From Planotetraspora sp. A-T 1434 (GTDB lineage Bacteria > Actinomycetota > Actinomycetes > Streptosporangiales > Streptosporangiaceae): DNA of 64,000 nucleotides. Shown here in pieces: positions 1-9,399 of the stretch; position 1 is the stretch's first letter; each line of letters begins with the position of its first letter. Both the position numbers and the translations under genes were made by a program. The stretch covers positions 1-64,000 of the forward strand of contig NZ_JAOEGB010000029.1 of NCBI RefSeq assembly GCF_025420585.1, given 5' to 3'. The notes beneath the pieces are model-generated. The model saw only the letters and a list, made by a program, of their open reading frames with translations, had not been told where the DNA came from and searched no databases.

Positions 1-243
1 CTCCGCGCCCCTGATCAGCTCGACCGCCCATGGGCTGTCCAGTTCGTTGACGACGAACTCGATCAGCCCTCCCGCCCGCTCCCGGCGGCCGGGCGCGGTG
101 TAGCCGTGCTGGTCGAGCAGGCGCTGCACCTTCGCCCTCGTCTGCACCGAGACGTCGGATCTCCCGTTGAGCACCTTTGACACGGTCGAGATCGAGACCC
201 CTGCTTGCGAGGCGATGTCCGCCATGGTGCTGCGCCGCGTCAT
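1..243 (-). CDS. LacI-family transcriptional regulator, 3' part beyond window edge
   Basis: The first 81 codons are present and the rest lies outside the window. The N-terminus reads MTRRSTMADIASQAGVSIST and continues VSKVLNGR, the classic LacI-type helix-turn-helix and hinge start, followed by a region matching the start of a periplasmic-binding-like effector domain. The gene is divergent from the sugar ABC operon that begins at 405, so it is probably the local repressor, released by the transported sugar. A palindrome at 360-379 between the two genes is a candidate operator. The sugar cannot be deduced from this fragment. Confidence 0.9.
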   Translation of the reverse strand, partial: MTRRSTMADIASQAGVSISTVSKVLNGRSDVSVQTRAKVQRLLDQHGYTAPGRRERAGGLIEFVVNELDSPWAVELIRGAE

Positions 244-359
244 TCTTTCGAAACCTCCCGAAACCACTGCAGGTCAGCGTGGCACGGGGTAACTACCCAG
301 TGCAACTGGGCCTTGACGGACATCCGATGTTTCGCCTACGTTACCGGCAACTCTCAGAT

Positions 360-379
360 GTTGCGAAAAGTATCGCAAC
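360..379. promoter_or_regulatory. candidate LacI-type operator
   Basis: The 20-bp sequence GTTGCGAAAAGTATCGCAAC has 7-bp inverted arms (GTTGCGA/TCGCAAC) around a 6-bp spacer. It sits 25 bp upstream of the binding-protein start codon and between it and the divergent LacI-family gene, where a local repressor would block the operon. The operator role is inferred from position and symmetry. Confidence 0.6.
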
Positions 380-404
380 TCACCCCCCCGATCTGAGGTG
401 TTCG

Positions 405-1676
405 ATGAGACGTGTCATGGCCGGGATCGTCCTGCTGCTGGGCCTGCTGAGCATGGTGGCGTGCGGCGGGACCCACAAGGGTTCCGGAGAGCTCCTGGTC
501 TGGGTGGACAACACCCGGACGGCGGCGGCCAAGCAGTACGCGGCCGCGCACAAGGACCTGAATATCAGAGTTGTCACGATGCCGCCCGACGCCGGATATG
601 TCCCGACGAAGGTGTCGCTGGCCAACAAGACCGGTAAGGGCTGGCCGGACGTGGTGTTCCTCACCAACCCGGCCGAGGTGTCGACGCTGGCGGCGGCGCC
701 CTTCGACTACGCCGCGCCGCTGGAGATCCCGGCGAGCGTGCGCGACTCGTTCACGCCGGGCGCGCTCGACCCCTGCGTGCTCGGCGGCAGGCTCTACTGC
801 CTGCGCAACGACCTGGCGCCGACCGTGCTCTGGTACGACGCCAAGCTCATGAAGGACTTCGGCTACGAGGTGCCGAAGACGTGGGCGCAATACCAGCAGA
901 TCGGCGAGAGGGTCGCCAGGGAACACCCCGGCTACCTCATCGGCACCATGAACGGCAAGTACGGCGCGGGCGTCTACTTCGCCAGCAGCGGCTGCCCGAC
1001 CAGGCAGGCCGTCAGCCTGACCGAGGTGCACATCAACGCCGCCGACCAGGCCTGCACCCGCATGGCGGACCTGCTGCAGCCGCTGGCCGCCGACAAGAGC
1101 GTCAGCACGATCTCCCCCACCGACCCGGCCTTCGCCAAGCTGGGGCAGGACGGCAAGATCCTCATGCTGCCGGGGCCCGCCTGGTTCGGCGACTTCATCT
1201 TCAAGCCGGCGTTCAAGCTGCCGCCGGGACGGCTGGCCGCCGCGCCGATGCCCGCCTGGGACGGCGAGGACAAGCCGTACAGCGGGCAGGTCGGCGGAGG
1301 CGTGTTCGTGGTCTCCAAGCACGCGGGCGAGCGGACCAAGGCCGCGGTCGACATGATCACCTGGATGACGACCGACGTGGCGCTGCAGGCCAAGCAGCCG
1401 ACCTTCCCCGCGCACCAGGCCTCGGCCGAGGCGTGGGGTAAGGCGAAGGCGTCCGACGGCTTCTACGCGGCCGACCCGGTGCCCGCGCTGAAGCAGGCGG
1501 CGGCGTCGCTGCGGCCCGGGTTCGGGTTCGTCCGTTACGAGGCGGTCTGGCAGAGCAGCTTCAACGAGACCGTGATCGCCGCCGTGACCGCGGGCAAGCC
1601 GATCGCGGGAGCCCTGCCGGACTGGCAGAGCCGGCTGACGCAGGCGGCCACCTCGGCGGGATACACCGTCAAGTGA
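405..1676 (+). CDS. carbohydrate ABC transporter substrate-binding lipoprotein
   Basis: A 423-residue family 1 extracellular solute-binding protein. The ATG at 405 is chosen because GAGGTG lies just upstream and the product then begins with a lipoprotein signal peptide ending SMVAC, with Cys20 as the lipidated residue. The mature part has the order seen in MalE/UgpB-type proteins, including a WPDVVFLTNPAE segment and a KTWAQYQQIGERVA segment. It would deliver an oligosaccharide or sugar derivative to the two permeases encoded directly downstream; its stop overlaps the next start by 4 bp. No ATPase gene is present, as is usual for actinomycete sugar operons that share an MsiK-type ATPase. Confidence 0.88.
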   Translation: MRRVMAGIVLLLGLLSMVACGGTHKGSGELLVWVDNTRTAAAKQYAAAHKDLNIRVVTMPPDAGYVPTKVSLANKTGKGWPDVVFLTNPAEVSTLAAAPFDYAAPLEIPASVRDSFTPGALDPCVLGGRLYCLRNDLAPTVLWYDAKLMKDFGYEVPKTWAQYQQIGERVAREHPGYLIGTMNGKYGAGVYFASSGCPTRQAVSLTEVHINAADQACTRMADLLQPLAADKSVSTISPTDPAFAKLGQDGKILMLPGPAWFGDFIFKPAFKLPPGRLAAAPMPAWDGEDKPYSGQVGGGVFVVSKHAGERTKAAVDMITWMTTDVALQAKQPTFPAHQASAEAWGKAKASDGFYAADPVPALKQAAASLRPGFGFVRYEAVWQSSFNETVIAAVTAGKPIAGALPDWQSRLTQAATSAGYTVK

Positions 1677-2527
1677 GGAAAAGCCGGCGCGACCAGGCCG
1701 GCCGGCTCGCGGTCTGGGTCCTGGTCGGCCCCTATGTGGTCTTCCTGGTGGCGTTCGGGCTGGCCCCGGCCGCGTTCGGGCTGTGGACCTCGCTGGGCTC
1801 CTGGGGGGAGGTGTTCGGCGACTACCGGCTCGGCGCCGCCGTACGGAACGTCGCGCTCTATCTGGTGCTGTGGCTGCCCGTCCTGGTGCTCCTCGTGCTG
1901 TCGCTGGCACTGACCCTGCACGCCCGGCCCGGCCGGTTCGCCGGGGTCATGCGGTTCGTGTACTACCTGCCCGGCGCGGTCACCGGCTCGGCCGCGGCGC
2001 TGCTGTGGCTGTTCATGATGAGCCCGGACGTCAGCCCGTTCGGCCCGCTGCTCGGCGCCCTGGGCATCGGCAGCGCGAGCCAGGCGCTGCAGGGTGACGG
2101 GCTGATCGGGGTGCTGGTGGTGATGGGGGTCGCGATCCACGCCGGAGGCTGGATCGTGGTCCTGTACGGCGCGCTCACCGCCCTGCCGCGCGACGTGCTC
2201 GAGGCGGCGGCGGTGGACGGCGCGACGCCGTGGCGCATCACCCGGCACGTCAAGCTCCCGCTGGTGCGGCGCTACGTCGCGTTCGTCCTGATCAGCAGCT
2301 TCGCCAGCGGGACCCAGGTCTTCGTGGAGCCGACCGTGCTGGAGACCAGCGCGCGGGGGCAGATCAGCCCGACCTGGTCGGTCAACCAGCTCGCCTACTT
2401 CTACGCCACGCAGGAGGGCGACTTCGGCAGGGCGGCGGCGCTGTCGCTGGCGATGCTCGCGGTGGGTCTCGTCGCGGCGCTGCTGGTGATCTACAAGACC
2501 CGGTTCTACCGGACGGACGCCGTATGA
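1673..2527 (+). CDS. carbohydrate ABC transporter permease (MalF/UgpA type)
   Basis: A 284-residue inner-membrane permease with about six hydrophobic segments. Near residues 181-205 is the EAA loop (EAAAVDGATPWRITRHVKLP) that contacts the ATPase. The GTG start at 1673 overlaps the upstream stop as GTGA, indicating translational coupling, and the stop overlaps the next gene in the same way. Together with the next gene it forms the heterodimeric channel for the substrate bound by the lipoprotein at 405. Confidence 0.88.
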   Translation: MRKSRRDQAGRLAVWVLVGPYVVFLVAFGLAPAAFGLWTSLGSWGEVFGDYRLGAAVRNVALYLVLWLPVLVLLVLSLALTLHARPGRFAGVMRFVYYLPGAVTGSAAALLWLFMMSPDVSPFGPLLGALGIGSASQALQGDGLIGVLVVMGVAIHAGGWIVVLYGALTALPRDVLEAAAVDGATPWRITRHVKLPLVRRYVAFVLISSFASGTQVFVEPTVLETSARGQISPTWSVNQLAYFYATQEGDFGRAAALSLAMLAVGLVAALLVIYKTRFYRTDAV

Positions 2528-3372
2528 CCCGGCGCGCCTTCCTGGCCCTGGCCGGGGTGTTCTTCGTGCTGCCGCTGGTCTGGATGGTGCTGGCGCCGAC
2601 CAGGACGGCCGACTCGCTGATCGGCGGGCCGCCGCTGGCGTTCGGCTCCATCGCGAACGTCGCCTCCGCCTGGGGCAACCTCATGGCCTACAACGACGGC
2701 GAGCTGGCCGGCTGGATCGGCAACTCGGTCGGCTACGCCGCCGCCAGCGTCGCGCTGACGCTGCTGCTGTCGATCCCGGCCGGATACGCGCTGGCCAAGC
2801 ACGACTTCGCGGGCCGCAGAGCGGTGCTCACGCTGACGCTGATCGGCATGATCCTGCCGCAGACGGCGCTGGTGCTGCCGCTCTACCTGGAGATGACCGC
2901 GGCCGGGCTGACCGGCACGCCGTGGTCGGTGATCCTGCCGCTGGCGTTCTACCCGTTCGGCGTCTACCTGGCCTACCTGCACTTCGCGAGCGCGCTGCCC
3001 GGGGCCATCCTGGACGCGGGCCGCGTAGACGGCGCGGGAGAGCTCCGCCTGTTCCTGACCATCGGCCTGCCGCTGGCCAGGCCCGCGATCGGGCTGATCG
3101 CCTTCTTCGGCTTCGTCAACGTGTGGACGAACTTCTTTCTGCCGTTCGTGATGCTCGACGACGACCGCACGTTCACGCTGCAGCTCGGGCTGATGAGCCT
3201 GCTGCAGTCGACCGGCGCGGTCAACGCCTCCAGCGGCTTCTCCAGCCTGAACATCCACCAGCCGGAGGCGGCGCTGGCCGGGCTCGTCGCGTGCGCGCCC
3301 ACGCTGGCCGCCTTCCTCGTCGCGCAACGCGCCCTGCGCACGGGCATGCTCGCGGGCGCGGAGAAGGGGTGA
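2524..3372 (+). CDS. carbohydrate ABC transporter permease (MalG/UgpE type)
   Basis: A 282-residue permease starting at the ATG in an ATGA overlap with the preceding gene. It has an N-terminal membrane helix (FLALAGVFFVLPLVWMVLAP), a central core, and an EAA-like loop (ILDAGRVDGAGELRLFLTIG) near residue 165. It pairs with the permease at 1673. A possible upstream in-frame extension lies inside the previous gene and is not used. Confidence 0.88.
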   Translation: MTRRAFLALAGVFFVLPLVWMVLAPTRTADSLIGGPPLAFGSIANVASAWGNLMAYNDGELAGWIGNSVGYAAASVALTLLLSIPAGYALAKHDFAGRRAVLTLTLIGMILPQTALVLPLYLEMTAAGLTGTPWSVILPLAFYPFGVYLAYLHFASALPGAILDAGRVDGAGELRLFLTIGLPLARPAIGLIAFFGFVNVWTNFFLPFVMLDDDRTFTLQLGLMSLLQSTGAVNASSGFSSLNIHQPEAALAGLVACAPTLAAFLVAQRALRTGMLAGAEKG

Positions 3373-3374
3373 CC

Positions 3375-5111
3375 ATGCGCGAGTGGCTTGCCGGGTGGGT
3401 CCGGGAGCTGGTCGATCCGCTGATCCCGCATTACTCACCGGGCGGCGCCCGGGTGCGGCTGGGCGCGAACGTGGCGCTGCACGACGACGCCGCGGCCGAG
3501 CTGGAGACGTTCGCCCGGCCGCTGTGGGGCCTGGCTCCGCTCGCGGCCGGTGGCGGCTTCTTCGGCCACTGGGACCTCGTACGGCGGGGCCTCGCGTCGG
3601 GCACCGATCCAGGGCACCCCGAATACTGGGGCGAACCGGGCGACGGAGACCAGCGCATCGTCGAGATGGCGGCCCTCGGCTTCGCCCTGGCCCTGGCGCC
3701 CGAGCGGCTGTGGGATCCACTGACCGGCGCGGAGCGCGACCGGCTCGCCGCCTGGCTCGCCACCGCGCTGGAGCGGGAGACCACCGACAACAACTGGCGC
3801 TTCTTCGGCGTGCTCGTCTCCCTGGGCTTGGACAAAGTCGGGATATTTCACGACAAAGCGGGCGTTGAGGCGCGGCTGGATCGCCTGGAGACCTACTCAC
3901 TCGGCGACGGCTGGTACGCCGACGGCCCGACCGAGCGGCGCGACTACTACGTGCCGTGGGCGATGCATTTCTACGGCCTGATCTACGCGGCGCTTTCGGG
4001 CGACGGGCCGCGCTCGGCGAGGTTCACGGACCGGGCCGCGCGGTTCGCCGCCGACTTCCAGCACTGGTTCGCCGGCACCGGGGCGGCCGTGCCCTATGGC
4101 CGCAGCCTCACCTACCGCTTCGCGCAGGCGGCCTTCTGGGGCGCGCTCGCCTTCGCCGGGGTCGAGGCGCTGCCGTGGGGTGTGATCAAGGGACAGCTGC
4201 TGCGCAACCTGCGCTGGTGGCGCGACCGGCCGATCCTCGACAACGGGCTGCTCAGCGTCGGGTACGCCTATGCCCAGCCCACGCTGGCCGAGCAGTACAA
4301 CGCGCCCGGCTCGCCGTACTGGGCGATGAAGGCGTTCCTGCCTCTCGCGCTGCCCGGGACCCACCCCTTCTGGACCGCGGAGGAAGCTCCCGCGCCCCCG
4401 TCCGCCGAGGTTTCGGCGCAGCCGCACGCGGGGGCGGTGCTGATGAGGACGGAGCGGGGGCGGCACGTGGTCGCGCTGGCCTCCCGGCAGCACCACTCCT
4501 GGGTACGGCACGGCGGACAGAAATACGCGAAATTCGCCTACTCCTCCCACTTCGGCTTCAGCGTGCCCGCCGGCGGATCGGGGCTGGAGCAGGGCGCGCA
4601 CGACAGCATGCTGGCCCTGAGCGACGACGGCACCCACTACCGGGCGCGCGAGGTGCCGCTCGACCACACCCTGACAGGAGGGCGGCTGTATTCCCGCTGG
4701 CAGGTCGCGCCCGACGTCGAGGTGGAGACCTGGCTGATCGCCCGCCCACCGTGGCACGTCCGCGTCCACCGGTTGCGCACCGGGCGGCACCTGCACTCCG
4801 CGGAGGGCGGCTTCGCCATCGACCGTGACCTGCCGCTCGACCGGCGCGCCCGGCTCGGGATGGCCGGGGCCAGGGGCGCGGCGGGCCTGTCGGCCATCCA
4901 CGACCTGGGCGCCGCCCGCGCCGGGGAGATGGTCGAGGCCCTTCCCGGGACCAACGTGATGGCCCGGAGGACGTTCATCCCGACGCTCGTCGCCGAGCAC
5001 CCGCCCGGGGAGCACCTCCTGGTCACCGCGGTGCTCGGGCTTGTCCACGACCCCTCGGGCGGGTGGCCGGAGCCGCCCGCCGTACCGGATCCGACAGGAG
5101 GTCTCCCATGA
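3375..5111 (+). CDS. DUF2264 domain protein, putative glycan-active enzyme
   Basis: A 578-residue protein whose first ~380 residues match the DUF2264 pattern: a largely alpha-helical, toroid-like domain rich in Trp and Tyr (FFGHWDLVRRGL, TTDNNWRFFGVLVSLGL, DGPTERRDYYVPWAMHFYGL). The C-terminal third is beta-rich. No signal peptide is visible, so it probably acts in the cytosol. It starts 2 bp after the permease stop and overlaps the next start. DUF2264 genes commonly sit in saccharide-use loci; a hydrolase or lyase acting on the imported oligosaccharide is likely, but the reaction is unknown. Confidence is high for the family and low for the activity. Confidence 0.75.
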   Translation: MREWLAGWVRELVDPLIPHYSPGGARVRLGANVALHDDAAAELETFARPLWGLAPLAAGGGFFGHWDLVRRGLASGTDPGHPEYWGEPGDGDQRIVEMAALGFALALAPERLWDPLTGAERDRLAAWLATALERETTDNNWRFFGVLVSLGLDKVGIFHDKAGVEARLDRLETYSLGDGWYADGPTERRDYYVPWAMHFYGLIYAALSGDGPRSARFTDRAARFAADFQHWFAGTGAAVPYGRSLTYRFAQAAFWGALAFAGVEALPWGVIKGQLLRNLRWWRDRPILDNGLLSVGYAYAQPTLAEQYNAPGSPYWAMKAFLPLALPGTHPFWTAEEAPAPPSAEVSAQPHAGAVLMRTERGRHVVALASRQHHSWVRHGGQKYAKFAYSSHFGFSVPAGGSGLEQGAHDSMLALSDDGTHYRAREVPLDHTLTGGRLYSRWQVAPDVEVETWLIARPPWHVRVHRLRTGRHLHSAEGGFAIDRDLPLDRRARLGMAGARGAAGLSAIHDLGAARAGEMVEALPGTNVMARRTFIPTLVAEHPPGEHLLVTAVLGLVHDPSGGWPEPPAVPDPTGGLP

Positions 5112-7288
5112 GACGGTTACCCGTGAAACGGTTACTGCTCGCCGCGGCCCTGCTGCTGGGGGCGTTGCCCGTGACGTTACCCGCGACGACCGCGCAGGCC
5201 GCCGCCCCGGCTCACCTGTACGTCGCCCCCAACGGCAGCGACGAGGGCCCGGGAACGGCCTCGCGGCCGTTCAGGACTCTGCAGCGGGCCCGCGACGCCG
5301 TCCGGGCCGTCACCGCCGACACCGACGTGGTCGTGTACGTCAGGCGGGGCGACTACTACGTCGACGCCCCGATCGAGTTCACCGCGCAGGACTCGGGACG
5401 CGCGGGCCACCGGGTCACCTACCGCGTGTGGGGCGGACCGCCCGGATCCGCCCGGTTCATCGGCGGGCAGCGGGTTACCGGCTGGACCCAGTACAAGGGC
5501 GACATCTGGCAGGCCAAGGTCGGCTACCACTTCGACGCGCTCTACGAGGACGGCGTCCGCGCGATCAAGGCCCGCACCCCCAACCTCGAGCCCAGCGACC
5601 TGGTCACCGCCCACGCCCACTACTGGACCGCCGAGACCGGCGACGAGTCGTTCACCGTGCTGCACTACAAGTCCGGCGACTTCGACCCGGCCGGCTGGGA
5701 CCTGCGGGACGCGCAGCTGCGGATCTGGCCGCGCGCCAACTGGTTCGAGGAGCACCAGCCCATCGCCTCCGTCGACCCCGTCGCGCACACGATCACCCTG
5801 AAGAACCAGACCCGGCACCCCATCGGGCAGCTCAACTACCCCTCCCGCTTCTACGTGCAGGGCATGCTGAGCGCGCTCGACCAGCCGGGCGAGTTCCACT
5901 ACGACAGCACGGCCGGCGTCCTTTACTACTGGCCGCGCCACGGCCTCGGCGACGTGGTGGCGCCGCGGACCAAGACGATCCTGAGCCTCAACGGCACGCA
6001 TGACGTGACCTTCGACGGGCTCGGGTTCGAGGACACCGACTTCACCGACTTCTACCGCCACGGCTACCCGTTCGGGAACGAATCGGGGGAGAACCACCAG
6101 TACGCCATCTACGACCGGCAGATCGAGATGGCGCCCAACCGGACCGGCATGATCTTCATGACCGACACCGCGAACGTCACGATCACCCGCTCCCACCTGC
6201 GCAACTCCGGCTACTCGGCGATCTACGCGCTGTTCGCCAACCACGACGACAGGATCGAGTCCAACCTCATCGAGCACACCGGCTACGCGGGCGTGTTCTT
6301 CGAGGGCCACTATCCGGGCGAAGGTGACGTGCTCACCCACAACGTGCTCGCCGGCAACCTCATCCACGACGTGGGCGAGCTGGTCGGGCACGGCTCCGGA
6401 TACATCCTCATGCAGTCGTCGAACAACGAGATCTCCAGCAGCGAGATCTACAACTCGCCGCGCTTCGGCGTCTATCTGGCCGGATATCGCGACATCCCCA
6501 ATCAGGACCTGTACACCCGCGACAACACCGTCAGGAACCTCAACATCCACGACGTGATGCAGGACAGCCGCGACGGCGCCGGCGTCTACACCTTCGGCAC
6601 CAGCACCTCCCCAACCGGGCCGTTCCAGGTGAACACCTACGACCAGATCGCGGTCAACTACGCCTACAGCCACCCCGAGGCCAGCAACTCCCAGGCCGGG
6701 GCCAGCACCCACCCGGCCGCCGTCTACCTGGACGAGGGCACCTACGGCTCCCAGGTCAGCAACGTCAAGGCGGAGAACATCCAGCGCAAGCCGGTCTTCA
6801 AGACCAACAAGAGCGCCGGCGTGGTCACCAACTCCAGCTGGCAGCCCGACTTCGACGAGTCCAAGCTCGACTACCCGAACATCGGCCTGCGGGCCGACTT
6901 CCCGTACGGCGCGCTCACGATCGACGCGGGAAGCAGCACCGACCAGCAGTTCCTGCACGGCACCCGGGCCACGGCCACCGGGACCACGGCGCCGGACGCC
7001 ACCTACCGGCACGGGACGTTCTCCTACCGCCTGCCCGTCCCCAACGGCACCTACGCCGTCGACCTGTCGTTCCTCGACCCGCTCTCCACCGCGGCCGGGC
7101 AGCGCGTCTTCTCCGTCACCGCCGAGGGCCAGACCGTCATCAGCGACCTCGACGCCTACCAGGTGGCGGGCCACAACCCGGTGAACCGGCAGGTCCGGGT
7201 CACCGTGACCGACGGGCAGCTCGACCTGGCCTTCACCCCGACCACGGGCGAGGCGCTCGTCAGCGCCATCGCCGCACTACCACAGTGA
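5108..7288 (+). CDS. secreted right-handed parallel beta-helix protein with C-terminal malectin-like module
   Basis: A 726-residue exported protein. The ATG at 5108 follows a strong ACAGGAGG site and overlaps the DUF2264 stop. A Sec signal peptide ends near AQAAA (about residue 33). Residues ~36-590 have the DUF1565-like opening (LYVAPNGSDEGPGTASRPF) and right-handed beta-helix repeats of the kind found in polysaccharide lyases and GH141-like enzymes (NVTITRSHLRNSGYSAIYAL, NEISSSEIYNSPRFGVYL). The last ~120 residues form a malectin/CBM-like beta-sandwich. It probably trims an extracellular plant or microbial polysaccharide to feed the transporter in the same operon. The substrate is not readable from the sequence. 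Confidence 0.78.
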   Translation: MRRLPVKRLLLAAALLLGALPVTLPATTAQAAAPAHLYVAPNGSDEGPGTASRPFRTLQRARDAVRAVTADTDVVVYVRRGDYYVDAPIEFTAQDSGRAGHRVTYRVWGGPPGSARFIGGQRVTGWTQYKGDIWQAKVGYHFDALYEDGVRAIKARTPNLEPSDLVTAHAHYWTAETGDESFTVLHYKSGDFDPAGWDLRDAQLRIWPRANWFEEHQPIASVDPVAHTITLKNQTRHPIGQLNYPSRFYVQGMLSALDQPGEFHYDSTAGVLYYWPRHGLGDVVAPRTKTILSLNGTHDVTFDGLGFEDTDFTDFYRHGYPFGNESGENHQYAIYDRQIEMAPNRTGMIFMTDTANVTITRSHLRNSGYSAIYALFANHDDRIESNLIEHTGYAGVFFEGHYPGEGDVLTHNVLAGNLIHDVGELVGHGSGYILMQSSNNEISSSEIYNSPRFGVYLAGYRDIPNQDLYTRDNTVRNLNIHDVMQDSRDGAGVYTFGTSTSPTGPFQVNTYDQIAVNYAYSHPEASNSQAGASTHPAAVYLDEGTYGSQVSNVKAENIQRKPVFKTNKSAGVVTNSSWQPDFDESKLDYPNIGLRADFPYGALTIDAGSSTDQQFLHGTRATATGTTAPDATYRHGTFSYRLPVPNGTYAVDLSFLDPLSTAAGQRVFSVTAEGQTVISDLDAYQVAGHNPVNRQVRVTVTDGQLDLAFTPTTGEALVSAIAALPQ

Positions 7289-7290
7289 CC

Positions 7291-7333
7291 GAGGTACGGC
7301 AGGCATCCCCGCAGCGGATGCCTGCCGTACCTC
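7291..7333 (+). terminator. strong hairpin terminator of the sugar operon
   Basis: GAGGTACGGCAGGCATCC (7291-7308) is an exact 18-bp inverted repeat of 7316-7333 with a 7-nt loop, starting 2 bp after the stop of the beta-helix gene. There is no long U tract, which is common for high-GC actinomycete terminators. It also insulates the convergent response-regulator gene. Confidence 0.9.
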
Positions 7334-7438
7334 TCAGCACTCGATGACGAAGTGCCGCCTGAAATGCCGGCTTCGAACGAGACCTCACGCCCACGCGAAA
7401 GCCACCGGGCAACCGGCCGCCGGCCAGACGACCGGCGG

Positions 7439-8125
7439 CTATGTGCTCTCCATCATGTGGTTCTCCCAGGCCCAGGCGGCGATCTCGACCCGGTTGCGCA
7501 TCCCGAGCTTGGTCTGGATGCCGGATATGTGGCTCTTGACCGTGCTGAGCGAGATGAACAGCTCGGCGGCGATCTCCTGGTTGGTGCGGCCTCTGGCGAT
7601 GGCCCGGACGACCTCGGTCTCCCGTTCGGACAGCGGCCGCCTGGACCCGCGGGCGGCGGGCGCTCCGGCGGCCGTCAGGCGGCGCAGCAGCCGTAGCGTC
7701 ACCGACGGCGAGATCAGGGCGTCGCCGGCGCTCGCGGCCCGGACGGCCTCGACGAGCAGGACCGGGCCGGCGTCTTTCAGGATGAAGCCCACCGCCCCGC
7801 CGCGCAGCGCGCCGTACACGTACTCGTCGAGGTCGAACGTGGTGACGACGATCACCCGGAGCGGGTCGGGAACGCCGGGACCGGCCAGAGCACGGGTGAC
7901 CTCGATGCCGTCGAGGCGCGGCATCCGGATGTCCACGAGGCAGACGTCCGGGCGCAGCCGCCTGGCCAGGGCGACCGCCTCCGCGCCGTCAGAGGCCTCC
8001 CCGACCACGCTGATGTCGGGCTGGTCCTCCAGGATGAGCCGCAGACCGCCGCGCACCATCGCCTGGTCGTCGGCCAGCAGGACCCTGATCGTCGGCATCG
8101 TCGGCGTCGTCGGCGTCGTCGTCAT
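7439..8125 (-). CDS. NarL/FixJ-type response regulator
   Basis: A 228-residue regulator with an N-terminal receiver domain (acidic pair DD at 19-20, phosphoacceptor Asp65 in [13 protein letters not shown]) and a C-terminal LuxR-type helix-turn-helix ([20 protein letters not shown]). Its ATG overlaps the stop of the sensor kinase in an ATGA arrangement, so the two form a translationally coupled pair. The first 12 residues are a Thr/Pro-rich run encoded by a GTC/GGC repeat, so MPTIRV at residue 10 is an alternative start. Targets are unknown. Confidence 0.92.
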   Translation of the reverse strand: MTTTPTTPTMPTIRVLLADDQAMVRGGLRLILEDQPDISVVGEASDGAEAVALARRLRPDVCLVDIRMPRLDGIEVTRALAGPGVPDPLRVIVVTTFDLDEYVYGALRGGAVGFILKDAGPVLLVEAVRAASAGDALISPSVTLRLLRRLTAAGAPAARGSRRPLSERETEVVRAIARGRTNQEIAAELFISLSTVKSHISGIQTKLGMRNRVEIAAWAWENHMMEST

Positions 8126-9279
8126 CGGCGCTCCCGCGCGGGGACGGGCAGGGTGGCGAGCACGGACCAGCCGGCCTCGGCGCGCGGGCCTGCCGACAGC
8201 GTGCCGCCGAGGGCCTCGACGCGTTCGCGCATCCCGACCAGACCGTACCCGCCGCGGTGGTGGTAGCGGGCCGCGACCAGCGGAGCGTCGTCGACGACCT
8301 CGACGGTGACGGCCTGCCGGTCCTGGGCGACGCTGACCGTGACCGAGCGGGCGTGCGGGGCATGGCGGGCGATGTTGGTCAGCGACTCCTGGACGACCCG
8401 GTAGACGGTGCCGGCCACTTCCGGCGGCCACGCCGATCCTCCGTCGGGCAGTCGCAGGCGCACCGGGGGGCCGTGCCCGTCGAAACGCCTGACCAGTTCG
8501 CTGAGCTGCTCGCTTCCGAGTCCGGCCGAGGCGGGGGCCGCGTCGTCGGCGTCGCGCAGCAGGCCCACGACGCGGCGCATCGCGGCCAGCGCGTCGGCAC
8601 CGGCCGCCTCGATGCCCGCCAGAGAACCCTCCAGCCTGTCCGGGTGCTTGCGAGCGACGAGCTGCGCGGCCTGGGCCTGGACGACGATGCCGGTGATGTG
8701 GTGGGCGACGACATCGTGCAGCTCCCTGGCCAGCTCCAGGCGCTCGTCGCGGCGCACCTTCTCGGCGACGGCCCGGCGGCGGGCGTCGAGCAGGCGCAGC
8801 CCCAGCCCGGCCGCGAGGGCGGCGAGCCATGCCGTGCCGTTCAACGCCACCACGGCCGGGACTCCGGAGGTGAACGTATGGACCGCGAGCAGGCTGCCGG
8901 CGGCCACCGCGAACCCTCCGGCCGCGACTGCAGCGGCCGGCTGGGCCGGAAGCGCTCTGATCGCCGAGCCGGCGAGCACGGACAGGGCCAAGGCCATGGC
9001 GGGGCCGGGCTCACCGGGCAGCTCGGCGAACCGGGCGACCAGGATGGCGGCCGCCGCGGCGGCCAGGCCCGCGACCGCCGCCCGCAGCCGGCCACGCCGG
9101 CGCATCAGAGCGATCACGCACACCACCGCGCCGGCGGCGCAGTCGAACCGCCAGTAGCCGCCACCCCAGCTGTCCGCGATCGCGGCCGCCCAGACGGCGA
9201 GCGCCACGGCGAACACGGCCGCCAGCGCGGCGTCGGCCGCGACCCGGACACGCCCGGGCAGCCGATCCGGAACATTCAC
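8122..9279 (-). CDS. NarL-family sensor histidine kinase
   Basis: A 385-residue kinase with an N-terminal membrane region of about five to six hydrophobic segments (residues ~12-165), a HisKA_3 dimerisation domain with His188 in the motif [10 protein letters not shown], and a HATPase domain with an N box near [12 protein letters not shown] and a glycine-rich [17 protein letters not shown]. No extracellular sensor domain is evident, so it may sense membrane state or a small ligand. It phosphorylates the overlapping response regulator. Confidence 0.92.
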   Translation of the reverse strand: MNVPDRLPGRVRVAADAALAAVFAVALAVWAAAIADSWGGGYWRFDCAAGAVVCVIALMRRRGRLRAAVAGLAAAAAAILVARFAELPGEPGPAMALALSVLAGSAIRALPAQPAAAVAAGGFAVAAGSLLAVHTFTSGVPAVVALNGTAWLAALAAGLGLRLLDARRRAVAEKVRRDERLELARELHDVVAHHITGIVVQAQAAQLVARKHPDRLEGSLAGIEAAGADALAAMRRVVGLLRDADDAAPASAGLGSEQLSELVRRFDGHGPPVRLRLPDGGSAWPPEVAGTVYRVVQESLTNIARHAPHARSVTVSVAQDRQAVTVEVVDDAPLVAARYHHRGGYGLVGMRERVEALGGTLSAGPRAEAGWSVLATLPVPARERR

Positions 9280-9399
9280 AGCGTTCAGGCTACGAGCCTC
9301 CGCCCGCGCCTCGAACCGGTCAAAAGTACGATCCCGCGAGGGCGAACCGTGCTTCCGGCCGATGCCCGGCCCAGGCCGCCGCCCGCAGGATCAGGCCCC

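Noticed and set aside
3885-4540. CCTACTC and CTACTCC half-sites resembling the island palindrome
   Set aside because: They are single half-sites inside coding sequence (Thr/Ala-Tyr-Ser codons) without the second arm.
5177-7174. A 665-codon minus-strand frame opposite the beta-helix gene
   Set aside because: Low-complexity Val/Gly/Asp-rich translation; the plus strand encodes a signal peptide and recognisable beta-helix repeats in a coupled operon.
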